In this document: positions 46,198 to 53,931 of the stretch, piece after piece | Layout of the letters: each line of letters opens with the position of its first letter | How positions within the stretch are numbered: position 1 is the stretch's first letter | NCBI RefSeq assembly: GCF_021655095.1 | Contig: NZ_PPXW01000001.1 | Coordinates: 2,353,354-2,417,353 of the forward strand | DNA length: 64,000 bases | Direction: 5' to 3' | From: Clostridium sp. Cult1 | GTDB lineage: Bacteria > Bacillota > Clostridia > Tissierellales > Tepidimicrobiaceae | Made by a program: the position numbers and the translations under genes | The notes under the pieces: model-generated | Databases searched by the model: none | What the model was told of the DNA's origin: nothing | The model's input: the letters and a program-made list of their open reading frames with translations, nothing else

Positions 46198-47217
46198 ATG
46201 AAGAAAGATATTCTAACATTAGCTATAGAGACTTCCTGTGATGAAACTTCCTGTGCTGTAATTAAAGATGGTAGGGAAGTTTTGTCTAATATTATCTCTT
46301 CTCAAATAGAAATTCATAAAAAATTTGGTGGAGTAGTACCGGAAGTAGCTTCGAGAAAGCATATTGAAAATATGAATTTGATCATCCAGCAGGCTTTAGA
46401 TGAAGCTCAAGTTACCTTTAATGATATTGATTTAATAGGAGTAACCCATGGTCCTGGTTTAGTAGGTGCTCTACTTGTAGGCATATCTAGTGCTAAGGCT
46501 ATAGCTTATGCTTTAAACAAACCCCTAGTAGGAGTTAACCATATAGAAGGGCATATTTGTGCTAATTATATAGACCACAAAGGCTTAGAACCTCCCTTTA
46601 CCTGTTTGATAGTTTCAGGGGGACATACTTATCTTGTTCAAGCTGAAGACTACACCCAGTATGAATTAATAGGTAGAACAAGAGATGATGCAGCAGGAGA
46701 AGCTTTTGATAAGGTAGCAAGGGCACTTGGATTATCCTACCCAGGAGGGCCATTAATAGATAAATTATCTAAGGAAGGTAATCCTGATGCAATAGATTTT
46801 CCAAGGGTATATCTTGATCATAATAGTTATGATTTTAGCTTTAGTGGTTTAAAGACTGCTGTATTAAATTATCTTAATCAATCCAAACAAAAAGGAGAAG
46901 AAATAATAGTAAAGGATGTGGCAGCAAGTTTTCAACAAGCAGTAATAGAAGTCCTTGTAGAAAAGACCATAAGGCTTGCTAAAGAGAGAAAATCTCAAAA
47001 GATAGTAATGGCGGGAGGAGTAGCAGCCAATGAAGGGTTGAGAGATTTGATGAAAAAAAGAGGATATGAGGAAGGTTTAGAAATACTATATCCTTCTAGA
47101 ATATTGTGCACTGATAATGCTGCAATGATAGGTTCTGCTGCTTATTTCAACTATATTAAAGGATATGTATCTGACTTATATCTGAATGTGGTGCCAAATT
47201 TAGAGCTAAAAGGATAA
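46198..47217 (+). CDS. tsaD: tRNA t6A threonylcarbamoyltransferase TsaD
   Basis: Catalytic subunit of 339 residues that transfers the threonylcarbamoyl group to A37. Motifs: [54 protein letters not shown], metal site [14 protein letters not shown] (His-x3-His), [31 protein letters not shown] and [34 protein letters not shown] precedes the ATG. It is the last gene of the tsaE-tsaB-rimI-tsaD operon. A DnaA-box cluster follows the stop. Confidence 0.97.
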   Translation: MKKDILTLAIETSCDETSCAVIKDGREVLSNIISSQIEIHKKFGGVVPEVASRKHIENMNLIIQQALDEAQVTFNDIDLIGVTHGPGLVGALLVGISSAKAIAYALNKPLVGVNHIEGHICANYIDHKGLEPPFTCLIVSGGHTYLVQAEDYTQYELIGRTRDDAAGEAFDKVARALGLSYPGGPLIDKLSKEGNPDAIDFPRVYLDHNSYDFSFSGLKTAVLNYLNQSKQKGEEIIVKDVAASFQQAVIEVLVEKTIRLAKERKSQKIVMAGGVAANEGLRDLMKKRGYEEGLEILYPSRILCTDNAAMIGSAAYFNYIKGYVSDLYLNVVPNLELKG

Positions 47218-47275
47218 TTATCAACAATATTCCCACATTATCTTCACAAATTGGCATGGTTATACAAAAAAAGTC

Positions 47276-47357
47276 TGTGGATAATGTGGAAATACTTGTC
47301 CAAACCACTTAAATTGGGACAAGTTTATGTGGATAATCTTGTGGATTCTGTGAATAA
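47276..47357 (-). other. DnaA-box cluster 2
   Basis: Two exact TGTGGATAA boxes (47276-47284 and 47328-47336) and related TGTGGAAAT (47285), TGTGGATTC (47340) and TGTGAATAA (47349), all in the same orientation, in the gap between the convergent genes tsaD and the ABC-F gene. No replication genes nearby. Confidence 0.6.
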
Positions 47358-47378
47358 GATGGGGATAAAATGGGAAAA

Positions 47379-49286
47379 CTAATTTTCTGTCATTATTATC
47401 CATTTTTCATAAAGGGAGTCTAAGTCCGTTTGAAGATTGTCCCTATCCTTAGTTAATTGGACAATTTTGTCTGGTTCTTCATATAATTCAGGTTTACACA
47501 ATAGTCTATCTAATTCTTCAATTTTCTTTTCTTTTTCTTCAATTAAATTTTCTAATGTTAATATTTCCTTTTTTCTTCTCTTTTCTATAGCCAATTTTTC
47601 TTTTTCTTTTTTTCTTTCCAGCTTGATTTGGGTTTTTGTTCTATAGTCTTTATCTTCCTCGTATACTATTTCATTTTTTTTCTCCAAATAATAGTCGTAA
47701 TTTCCTAGGTATTCAGTAATTCCTTCTTCTGTTAATTCTAATATTTTGTCTGTAACCTTATTTAAAAAATATCTATCATGAGATATTACCAAAAGAGTTC
47801 CCTCATAATCTTTAATAGCATCTTCTAATACTTCCTTTGAGTAGATATCTAAATGGTTAGTAGGCTCATCCATTAAAAGAAAATTTGCCTTAGATAACAT
47901 CATTTTTAAAAGTGCTAATCTTCCTCTTTCTCCACCACTCAATTCTTCTATTTCTTTAAATATATCATCTCCTATAAATAGAAAACGACTAAGAATAGAC
48001 CGTATCTGGTAATGGTCAAATTTAGGATTATCATCCCAGATTTCATCGATTATAGTCTTGTTTAAATTCAATTTAGTTTGTTCCTGATCAAAATAACCTG
48101 TATGAACTTGGTGGCCTAAAGTAATACTTCCTGTATCATAGGGGATATGGCCTAATATCATTTTAAATAAAGTAGTTTTTCCTATTCCATTAGGACCTAT
48201 TAGTCCAACTTTTTCTCCTCTATAGATGGTAAAGTTTATATCCTCTAATAACTTAAATTCTTCAAAGGATTTTCCTAGCTGTTCAACCCTCAATACTTCT
48301 TTACCACTTTTTATCTTAGGTTCAAAGGTAAATTTTACTTTTTTAGAATCCATTGGTTTATCTATGATTTTCATTCTATCTAATAATTTTTGTCTACTTT
48401 GGGCTTGTCTTATATATCTTTGACCTCCATAGTTATAAAATCGTCTAATAATCTCTTCCTGTCTTTTAATTTCCTTTTGCTGATTTTCATAATTTTTTTT
48501 GAGTAACTCTAGTTCCTTTTTCCTTTCTTCCATAAACCTTGAGTAATTAGTATTATAGGTTTTTAACCTTAAATTTTCTAAATGGAATATTTTAGTTACT
48601 ACATTATCTAGAAAATATCTATCATGGGATATTATTAGGGCAGCACCTTTATACTCTAAAAGATATGATTCTAACCATCTTATAGCATCTATATCTAAAT
48701 GGTTGGTAGGCTCGTCTAATAATAGGATATCTGGTTTTTCTAATAATAGTTTAGCTAATGAAAGCCTTGCTTTTTGGCCTCCACTTAATACTTTTACATT
48801 TTTATCGAATTCTTCATCCTTAAAACCAAGGCCTTTTAAAACACCTTTAATTTCACTTTCATAACCATAACCATTTAGATTATTAAATTCTTCCAATATA
48901 TTAGAGTATTGGGTCATAAGTTGGTTCAATTTTTCCGATTCACCCTTTGCACTTTCGTGACTAATTTCATGTTCTAGGTTTCTCAAATTTTTCTCCATTT
49001 GAATAAGAGGGTCAAATACCTGAAGGCATTCTTGAAAAAGGGTTTTGCTACTGTTCATATCTGCGTGTTGTCTTAAGTATCCAATATTTAGATCTTTTTG
49101 AACATAAATATCTCCTTGATCTTTGGGGATATCCCCAACTAATATATTAAAAAGAGTAGTTTTTCCTGAACCATTAAGACCTATAAGGCCGATTTTTTGT
49201 CCATTTTCTATTGTGAAGCTAATATCTTCTAATATTTTATCTACTACATAAGTTTTTGAAATATTGTTACACGAAAGAACTATCAT
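47379..49286 (-). CDS. ABC-F family ATP-binding protein
   Basis: Soluble ribosome-associated ATPase of 635 residues with two ABC domains and no membrane part. First domain: Walker A GLNGSGKTT, signature LSGGQKARLSLAKLLLEKPDILLLDEPTNHLD. Second: GPNGIGKTTLFKMILG, signature LSGGERGRLALLKMMLSKANFLLMDEPTNHLD. They are joined by the charged interdomain linker (FMEERKKELELLKKNYENQQKEIKRQEEIIRRFYNYGG). A C-terminal coiled coil (ERKKEKEKLAIEKRRKKEILTLENLIEEKEKKIEELDRLL) places it with the Uup/YdiF-like translation factors rather than short resistance proteins. Its exact role is unknown. Confidence 0.93.
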   Translation of the reverse strand: MIVLSCNNISKTYVVDKILEDISFTIENGQKIGLIGLNGSGKTTLFNILVGDIPKDQGDIYVQKDLNIGYLRQHADMNSSKTLFQECLQVFDPLIQMEKNLRNLEHEISHESAKGESEKLNQLMTQYSNILEEFNNLNGYGYESEIKGVLKGLGFKDEEFDKNVKVLSGGQKARLSLAKLLLEKPDILLLDEPTNHLDIDAIRWLESYLLEYKGAALIISHDRYFLDNVVTKIFHLENLRLKTYNTNYSRFMEERKKELELLKKNYENQQKEIKRQEEIIRRFYNYGGQRYIRQAQSRQKLLDRMKIIDKPMDSKKVKFTFEPKIKSGKEVLRVEQLGKSFEEFKLLEDINFTIYRGEKVGLIGPNGIGKTTLFKMILGHIPYDTGSITLGHQVHTGYFDQEQTKLNLNKTIIDEIWDDNPKFDHYQIRSILSRFLFIGDDIFKEIEELSGGERGRLALLKMMLSKANFLLMDEPTNHLDIYSKEVLEDAIKDYEGTLLVISHDRYFLNKVTDKILELTEEGITEYLGNYDYYLEKKNEIVYEEDKDYRTKTQIKLERKKEKEKLAIEKRRKKEILTLENLIEEKEKKIEELDRLLCKPELYEEPDKIVQLTKDRDNLQTDLDSLYEKWIIMTEN

Positions 49287-49361
49287 ATTAATCTCCTACT
49301 TTCTACATACTATACTTATATTTTACCAAAAAAAATAGCCCTTTTAAAGTACAGGGCTTCA

Positions 49362-49577
49362 TTAGGATTTTAAATCCTGTTCCATAGCTAAACTTGTAAG
49401 AACTTTATCTATTAAATCTACATCACATTTCCCTTCTTTTGTAAAATGGGAACAATTCTCGCAACTTTCATATTTTTCCTCATATACTTGAGAAGTCATA
49501 TTCAAGGAGTCGTCTTTTTTTGGATTATAGGAATCGCAGTAGATAGCTATTTTTCTTAATTGTTCTTTGCTGGCCAT
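49362..49577 (-). CDS. Small cysteine-containing protein, 71 residues
   Basis: Short protein of the same strand as the ABC-F gene, with AAAAGGAGGATTTT before its ATG. Four cysteines: CDSYNP early, then CENCSHFTKEGKCDVDLIDKVLTSL, giving a CxxC-x8-C arrangement that could bind zinc or an iron-sulfur cluster. N-terminal ASKEQLRKIAIYCDSYNPKK and an acidic middle. No family recognised. The good ribosome binding site and non-random composition support it as a real gene. Confidence 0.7.
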   Translation of the reverse strand: MASKEQLRKIAIYCDSYNPKKDDSLNMTSQVYEEKYESCENCSHFTKEGKCDVDLIDKVLTSLAMEQDLKS

Positions 49578-49665
49578 AAAATCCTCCTTTTGGTTATTAT
49601 AATAATATTATTAGTAATATATTTTATAATATACATATACTAAAGAAGTTGGAAAAGTGCTATAA

Positions 49666-49694
49666 TTGACCAACTAATGGGTAAATGTTATAAT
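49666..49694 (+). promoter_or_regulatory. Promoter of rex
   Basis: TTGACC (49666-49671), 17-base spacer, TATAAT (49689-49694), 43 bases before the rex ATG. Good sigma-A match. Confidence 0.75.
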
Positions 49695-49737
49695 AATATC
49701 AACCAAAATTTTATAAGGAATAGATAGGGGTGTAAAA

Positions 49738-50385
49738 ATGGACAGAGAAAACAGAGTTTCTATAACTGTGATTAGAAGACTGCCTAAATACTATCGATAT
49801 TTAGGAGATTTACTTAGAAGAGGAATTAATAGAATTTCTTCCCAAGAATTGAGCAAAATGACTGGATTTACCGCTTCTCAGATAAGACAGGACTTAAATA
49901 ATTTTGGAGGATTTGGACAGCAAGGATATGGATATAATGTAGAGGAATTACATGGACAATTAGGTAAAATATTGGGATTAGACAGAGGTTATAACACAGT
50001 AATTGCAGGAGCTGGTAATTTAGGTCAAGCGGTTGCTAACTACAAAGGATTTCAAGATGCAGGATTTAAAATTCTTGCATTATTCGATAAGAATCCTAAA
50101 TTAATAGGGCTGCGAATTCGAGATGTAGAAATCAAGGATGTAGATGAATTAGAAAACTATATAAGGGATAATAATGTAGAAATAGGGATTATAACAACTC
50201 CTAAGGAAAGTGCTCAAGACATCGCTGATATCTACATAAAAAGTGGAATAAAGGGTATATGGAACTTTGCTCCAGCAGATCTTAAAGTAAGCGATGATAT
50301 AATAGTGGAAAATGTTCATCTAAATGAATCTTTATTCACTTTATCTTATTTTTTAAATAATCAATCCGATTATATTAGGGAGTAA
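49738..50385 (+). CDS. rex: Redox-sensing transcriptional repressor Rex
   Basis: NADH/NAD+-sensing repressor of fermentation and respiration genes, 215 residues. N-terminal winged helix VIRRLPKYYRYLGDLLRRGINRISSQELSKMTGFTASQIRQDLNNFGGFGQQGYGYNVEEL, then Rossmann domain NTVIAGAGNLGQAVANY with the GxGxxG motif and the domain-swapped C-terminal helix ESLFTLSYFLN. TAGGGGTGTAAAA precedes the ATG. It lies directly upstream of bcd-etfBA, a known Rex target in clostridia. Confidence 0.97.
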   Translation: MDRENRVSITVIRRLPKYYRYLGDLLRRGINRISSQELSKMTGFTASQIRQDLNNFGGFGQQGYGYNVEELHGQLGKILGLDRGYNTVIAGAGNLGQAVANYKGFQDAGFKILALFDKNPKLIGLRIRDVEIKDVDELENYIRDNNVEIGIITTPKESAQDIADIYIKSGIKGIWNFAPADLKVSDDIIVENVHLNESLFTLSYFLNNQSDYIRE

Positions 50386-50464
50386 TAATGAAAATATCGT
50401 CAAACTTATCACAAAAAATTCCTATGATGTTAAAAAAAATATTATATTATTACAGTATTTATGT

Positions 50465-50511
50465 ACAAATGCCTATAACATCAGATAAACCTGAGGTTAT
50501 AGGCATTTGTA
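50465..50511. terminator. Hairpin after rex
   Basis: A long inverted repeat: ACAAATGCCTATAAC and GTTATAGGCATTTGT with an inner TCAG/CTGA pair. No T run follows on the plus strand, so termination is uncertain; it could be a stabilising structure. Confidence 0.5.
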
Positions 50512-50524
50512 ATTATAAAACAGA

Positions 50525-50542
50525 AGGTCAAAAATTTAACAA
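50525..50542. promoter_or_regulatory. Candidate Rex operator upstream of bcd
   Basis: AGGTCAA-AAAT-TTAACAA matches TTGTTAA-N4-TTAACAA at 11 of 14 defined positions, with the right half exact. It lies about 30 bases upstream of TATAAT at 50572-50577 and 79 bases before the bcd ATG. Confidence 0.4.
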
Positions 50543-50620
50543 TATTTATAGAAATAATCAGTAAAATGGTTTATAATAAATAATATGGAGGAGTAGTTTT
50601 AAAATTAGGGAGGGATATAT

Positions 50621-51760
50621 ATGGATTTCAAATTATCAAAAGAGCAGGAAATGATAAGAAATGTTATGAAAGAATTTGCTGAATGCGAAGTTAAACCTAT
50701 AGCAGCAGAAATCGATGAATCTAGCAGATTCCCTAGAGAAACAGTAGAAAAGATGGCTAAGTATCATATGTTAGGCATACCTTTTCCTGTTGAATATGGT
50801 GGGGCTGGGGGAGATGAAATAGCTTACGCTATAGCTGTAGAAGAGTTATCGAAGGCATGTGCTACTACAGGAGTTATACTTTCTGCCCACACTTCTTTAG
50901 GATGTTGGCCTATTTATAAATATGGAACAGAAGAACAAAAACAAAAATATTTAGTACCCTTAGCAAAAGGAGAAAAACTAGGTGCTTTTGGTTTAACTGA
51001 ACCTAATGCAGGAACAGATGCAGCAGGACAACAAACTACAGCAATTTTGGATGGGGATAATTATATATTAAATGGAACCAAATTATTTATAACTAATGGA
51101 GGAGAAGCAGATATATACATAATATTTGCTATGACAGATAGAACTAAAGGAACTAGAGGTATATCCGCTTTCATAGTGGAGAAAGATACTCCTGGATTTA
51201 GTATAGGTAAGGTTGAAGATAAGATGGGGATTAGGGGTTCATCTACTGCAGAGTTAATATTTAGAGACTGTATTATTCCGAAAGAAAACCTCCTAGGAAA
51301 AGAAGGCAAAGGATTTGGAATTGCTATGTCAACTTTAGATGGTGGAAGAATAGGTATAGCAGCTCAGGCCTTAGGCATAGCGGAAGGTGCTTTAGAAGAG
51401 ACTATTAAATATATTAAAGAGAGACAGCAATTTGGTAGACCTTTATCTAAGTTCCAAGGTTTGCAATGGATGATTGCAGATATGGCTACTGAAATAGAAG
51501 GGGCAAAACTATTGGTATATAAAGCAGCCTATAATAAGGCTAATGGACTTCCCTATAATAAGGAAGCAGCAATGGCTAAGTTGTTTGCAGCCAATACAGC
51601 TATGAATGTGACCACTAAATGTGTTCAATTACATGGTGGTTATGGATATACTAGGGACTATCCTGTAGAAAGAATGATGAGGGATGCCAAGATTACTGAA
51701 ATATATGAAGGTACTTCCCAAGTACAACAGATGGTTATTGCAGCTAACCTTCTAAGATAA
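50621..51760 (+). CDS. bcd: Acyl-CoA dehydrogenase (butyryl-CoA dehydrogenase-like)
   Basis: FAD enzyme of 379 residues that interconverts acyl-CoA and 2-enoyl-CoA with electron-transferring flavoprotein. Very like clostridial Bcd: DFKLSKEQEMIRNVMKEFAECEVKPIAAEIDE, IPFPVEYGGAGGDEIAYAIAVEELSKACATTGVILSAHTSL, FGLTEPNAGTDAAGQQTTA, FITNGGEADIYIIFAMTD. The catalytic base Glu is in the IYEGTSQ motif near the C-terminus. No thl, crt or hbd is present, so a different acyl-CoA (branched or aromatic) is possible. It begins a bcd-etfB-etfA operon, GGAGGGATATAT before the ATG. Confidence 0.92.
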   Translation: MDFKLSKEQEMIRNVMKEFAECEVKPIAAEIDESSRFPRETVEKMAKYHMLGIPFPVEYGGAGGDEIAYAIAVEELSKACATTGVILSAHTSLGCWPIYKYGTEEQKQKYLVPLAKGEKLGAFGLTEPNAGTDAAGQQTTAILDGDNYILNGTKLFITNGGEADIYIIFAMTDRTKGTRGISAFIVEKDTPGFSIGKVEDKMGIRGSSTAELIFRDCIIPKENLLGKEGKGFGIAMSTLDGGRIGIAAQALGIAEGALEETIKYIKERQQFGRPLSKFQGLQWMIADMATEIEGAKLLVYKAAYNKANGLPYNKEAAMAKLFAANTAMNVTTKCVQLHGGYGYTRDYPVERMMRDAKITEIYEGTSQVQQMVIAANLLR

Positions 51761-51781
51761 TAAGGTGAAGGAGGAATATTG

Positions 51782-52573
51782 ATGAATATTATAGTATGTA
51801 TTAAACAAGTTCCGGATACCAATGAAGTTAAAATTGACCCTGTAAAAGGAACTTTAATCCGTGAAGGGGTACCAAGTATTATAAATCCTGATGATAAAAA
51901 TGCTTTGGAAGAAGCGTTAAGAATAAAAGATGAGAAGGAAAACGTTAAAGTTACCGTACTCAGTATGGGACCTCCTCAAGCAGAAGTAGCTTTAGTAGAG
52001 GCAATTGCCATGGGTGCAGATGAAGGAATTCTTTTAAGTGACAGAGCCTTTGCAGGTTCAGATACCTGGGCTACATCTACTGCATTGGCTGCAGGGATTA
52101 AGCATATTGGAAATTATGATATTATATTTTGTGGAAGACAAGCTATAGATGGTGATACAGCTCAAGTAGGTCCCCAAATTGCAGAACATTTAGGGATACC
52201 ACAGGTTACTTATGTGGAAGAACTTAATATAGAAGAAGGAAATATTAGGGTAAGACGCGCCCTTGAAGATGGATATTTTATTATTGAATCCAAATTACCA
52301 GTATTGGTTACTGCTATAAAAGAATTAAACGAACCTAGATATCCATCGATTAAAGGAATTTATGAAGCTTATAGAGGGAATAAGATAAAAGTATTGTCAG
52401 CCAAAGACATCCAAGCAGATGAAGATAATATTGGACTAGATGGTTCACCAACTCAAGTTAATAAATCTTTCACTCCACCAGGAAAAGGTGGAAAATCGGA
52501 AATGCTTGACGGCAGTCCAAAGGAACAAGCGAGAAAATTAATCGTCAGATTGAAAGAGGAAAAAATCATATAA
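51782..52573 (+). CDS. etfB: Electron transfer flavoprotein beta subunit
   Basis: About 263 residues. MNIIVCIKQVPDTNEVKIDPVKGTLIREGVPSIINPDDKNALEEALRIKD is the EtfB start. The AMGADEGILLSDRAFAGSDTWATSTALAAGIK segment and FCGRQAIDGDTAQVGPQIAEHLGIPQVTYVEEL bind nucleotide/FAD. Together with EtfA it carries electrons for the acyl-CoA dehydrogenase, and EtfBA of this kind can bifurcate electrons between crotonyl-type CoA and ferredoxin. ATG 51782 follows GAAGGAGGAATATTG; a TTG at 51779 is less likely. Confidence 0.95.
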   Translation: MNIIVCIKQVPDTNEVKIDPVKGTLIREGVPSIINPDDKNALEEALRIKDEKENVKVTVLSMGPPQAEVALVEAIAMGADEGILLSDRAFAGSDTWATSTALAAGIKHIGNYDIIFCGRQAIDGDTAQVGPQIAEHLGIPQVTYVEELNIEEGNIRVRRALEDGYFIIESKLPVLVTAIKELNEPRYPSIKGIYEAYRGNKIKVLSAKDIQADEDNIGLDGSPTQVNKSFTPPGKGGKSEMLDGSPKEQARKLIVRLKEEKII

Positions 52574-52600
52574 TTTATATTCTTGAGAGGAGGATAAGGT

Positions 52601-53812
52601 ATGGCAGTAAAAGTATTGGTAGAAAAATGTATTGGTTGTGGCGTATGTGTTAGCGTTTGCCCTTTTGAAGCTATTGATATGGTAGATGATAAAGCCTTTA
52701 TAACAGAAAAATGTACTGCATGTGGCGCATGTGTTGAAGAGTGCCCTGTAGAAGCTATAGAAAAGGAAGAAGAGAAAAAACAAGGAGTAAATATAGAAGA
52801 ATATGAAGGGGTTTGGGTTTTTGCAGAACAAAGAGATGGAAACTTGATGAATGTTTCTATAGAACTTCTTGGAGAAGGTAGAAAAATTGCTGATGAATTG
52901 GGAACGGAATTAACAGCCATTTTATTAGGCAGAAATGTTAATAATTTAGCAGAGAAATTAGTGAAATATGGAGCAGATAAAGTACTCTATGCAGATAGCC
53001 CTCATTTAGAAGTATATACAACAGATGGATATACTAAAGTGATATGTGATTTAATAAGGACAAGAAAACCTGAAATAATGTTAATTGGTGCTACTAATAT
53101 AGGTAGAGATTTAGGGCCGAGAATTTCAGCTAGAATACACACAGGGCTTACAGCAGATTGTACAAGACTTGATGTAGATTTAGAAAATAGAAGATTGATG
53201 CAAACTCGTCCAGCATTTGGTGGGAATTTAATGGCAACTATAATATGTCCAAACCACAGGCCTCAGATGTCCACCGTTAGGCCAGGAGTTATGGAAAAAG
53301 CTAAATATGATGAGAATGGAAAAGGGGAAATTGAAGTATTTGATCCTCAATTAAATGAAGAGGATATTAGGGCAAAAGTTGTAGAATATATTAAAGAAAA
53401 GAAAGCTCAAGTAAAATTGGAAGAAGCTCCTATTATAGTATCGGGTGGTAGAGGATTAGGAAATCCAGAAGGATTTAAACTTATAGAGGAATTGGCAGAA
53501 AAATTAGGTGGAGTAGTAGGGGCTAGTCGTGCTACTGTAGATGCAGGCTGGATAGAACAATCCCATCAAGTTGGTCAAACAGGTAAAACTGTAAGACCAG
53601 GATTATATATTGCTTGTGGTATATCTGGAGCAATTCAACATTTAGCTGGTATGCAGGATTCAAAGATTATTATTGCTATAAATAAGGATAAGGACGCACC
53701 TATATTCCAAGTTGCTGATTATGGGATAGTTGGCGATGTATATGAAGTATTACCAGAATTGATAGAAGGATTAGATAATATAGATGATATAATGGAAATT
53801 GCAAAAGTTTAG
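52601..53812 (+). CDS. etfA: Electron transfer flavoprotein alpha subunit with N-terminal ferredoxin domain
   Basis: 403 residues, longer than plain EtfA because residues 1-65 are a 2[4Fe-4S] ferredoxin domain: [18 protein letters not shown] and [20 protein letters not shown]. The EtfA core follows ([38 protein letters not shown]) and the FAD-binding C-terminal part ([68 protein letters not shown]). This arrangement is known from CarE of Acetobacterium and LctC-type Etfs. The extra clusters suggest direct ferredoxin exchange. Confidence 0.95.
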   Translation: MAVKVLVEKCIGCGVCVSVCPFEAIDMVDDKAFITEKCTACGACVEECPVEAIEKEEEKKQGVNIEEYEGVWVFAEQRDGNLMNVSIELLGEGRKIADELGTELTAILLGRNVNNLAEKLVKYGADKVLYADSPHLEVYTTDGYTKVICDLIRTRKPEIMLIGATNIGRDLGPRISARIHTGLTADCTRLDVDLENRRLMQTRPAFGGNLMATIICPNHRPQMSTVRPGVMEKAKYDENGKGEIEVFDPQLNEEDIRAKVVEYIKEKKAQVKLEEAPIIVSGGRGLGNPEGFKLIEELAEKLGGVVGASRATVDAGWIEQSHQVGQTGKTVRPGLYIACGISGAIQHLAGMQDSKIIIAINKDKDAPIFQVADYGIVGDVYEVLPELIEGLDNIDDIMEIAKV

Positions 53813-53821
53813 GATGATATT

Positions 53822-53858
53822 TAAAGGATGTAGAGAATTCTCTACATCCTTTAAAATT
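53822..53858 (+). terminator. Terminator after etfA
   Basis: A perfect 32-base palindrome, TAAAGGATGTAGAGAA and its complement, followed by AAATTA; strong hairpin despite a weak T run. Confidence 0.75.
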
Positions 53859-53931
53859 ATAGATAATTGCATGATGAGTCTAATTATTATAAAATTAAAT
53901 ATATAAAGAATATAGAATATGGAGAGATTAT

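Noticed and set aside
47379..49286. Antibiotic-resistance ABC-F protein
   Set aside because: The C-terminal coiled coil and general form suit housekeeping translation factors; nothing shows a resistance role.
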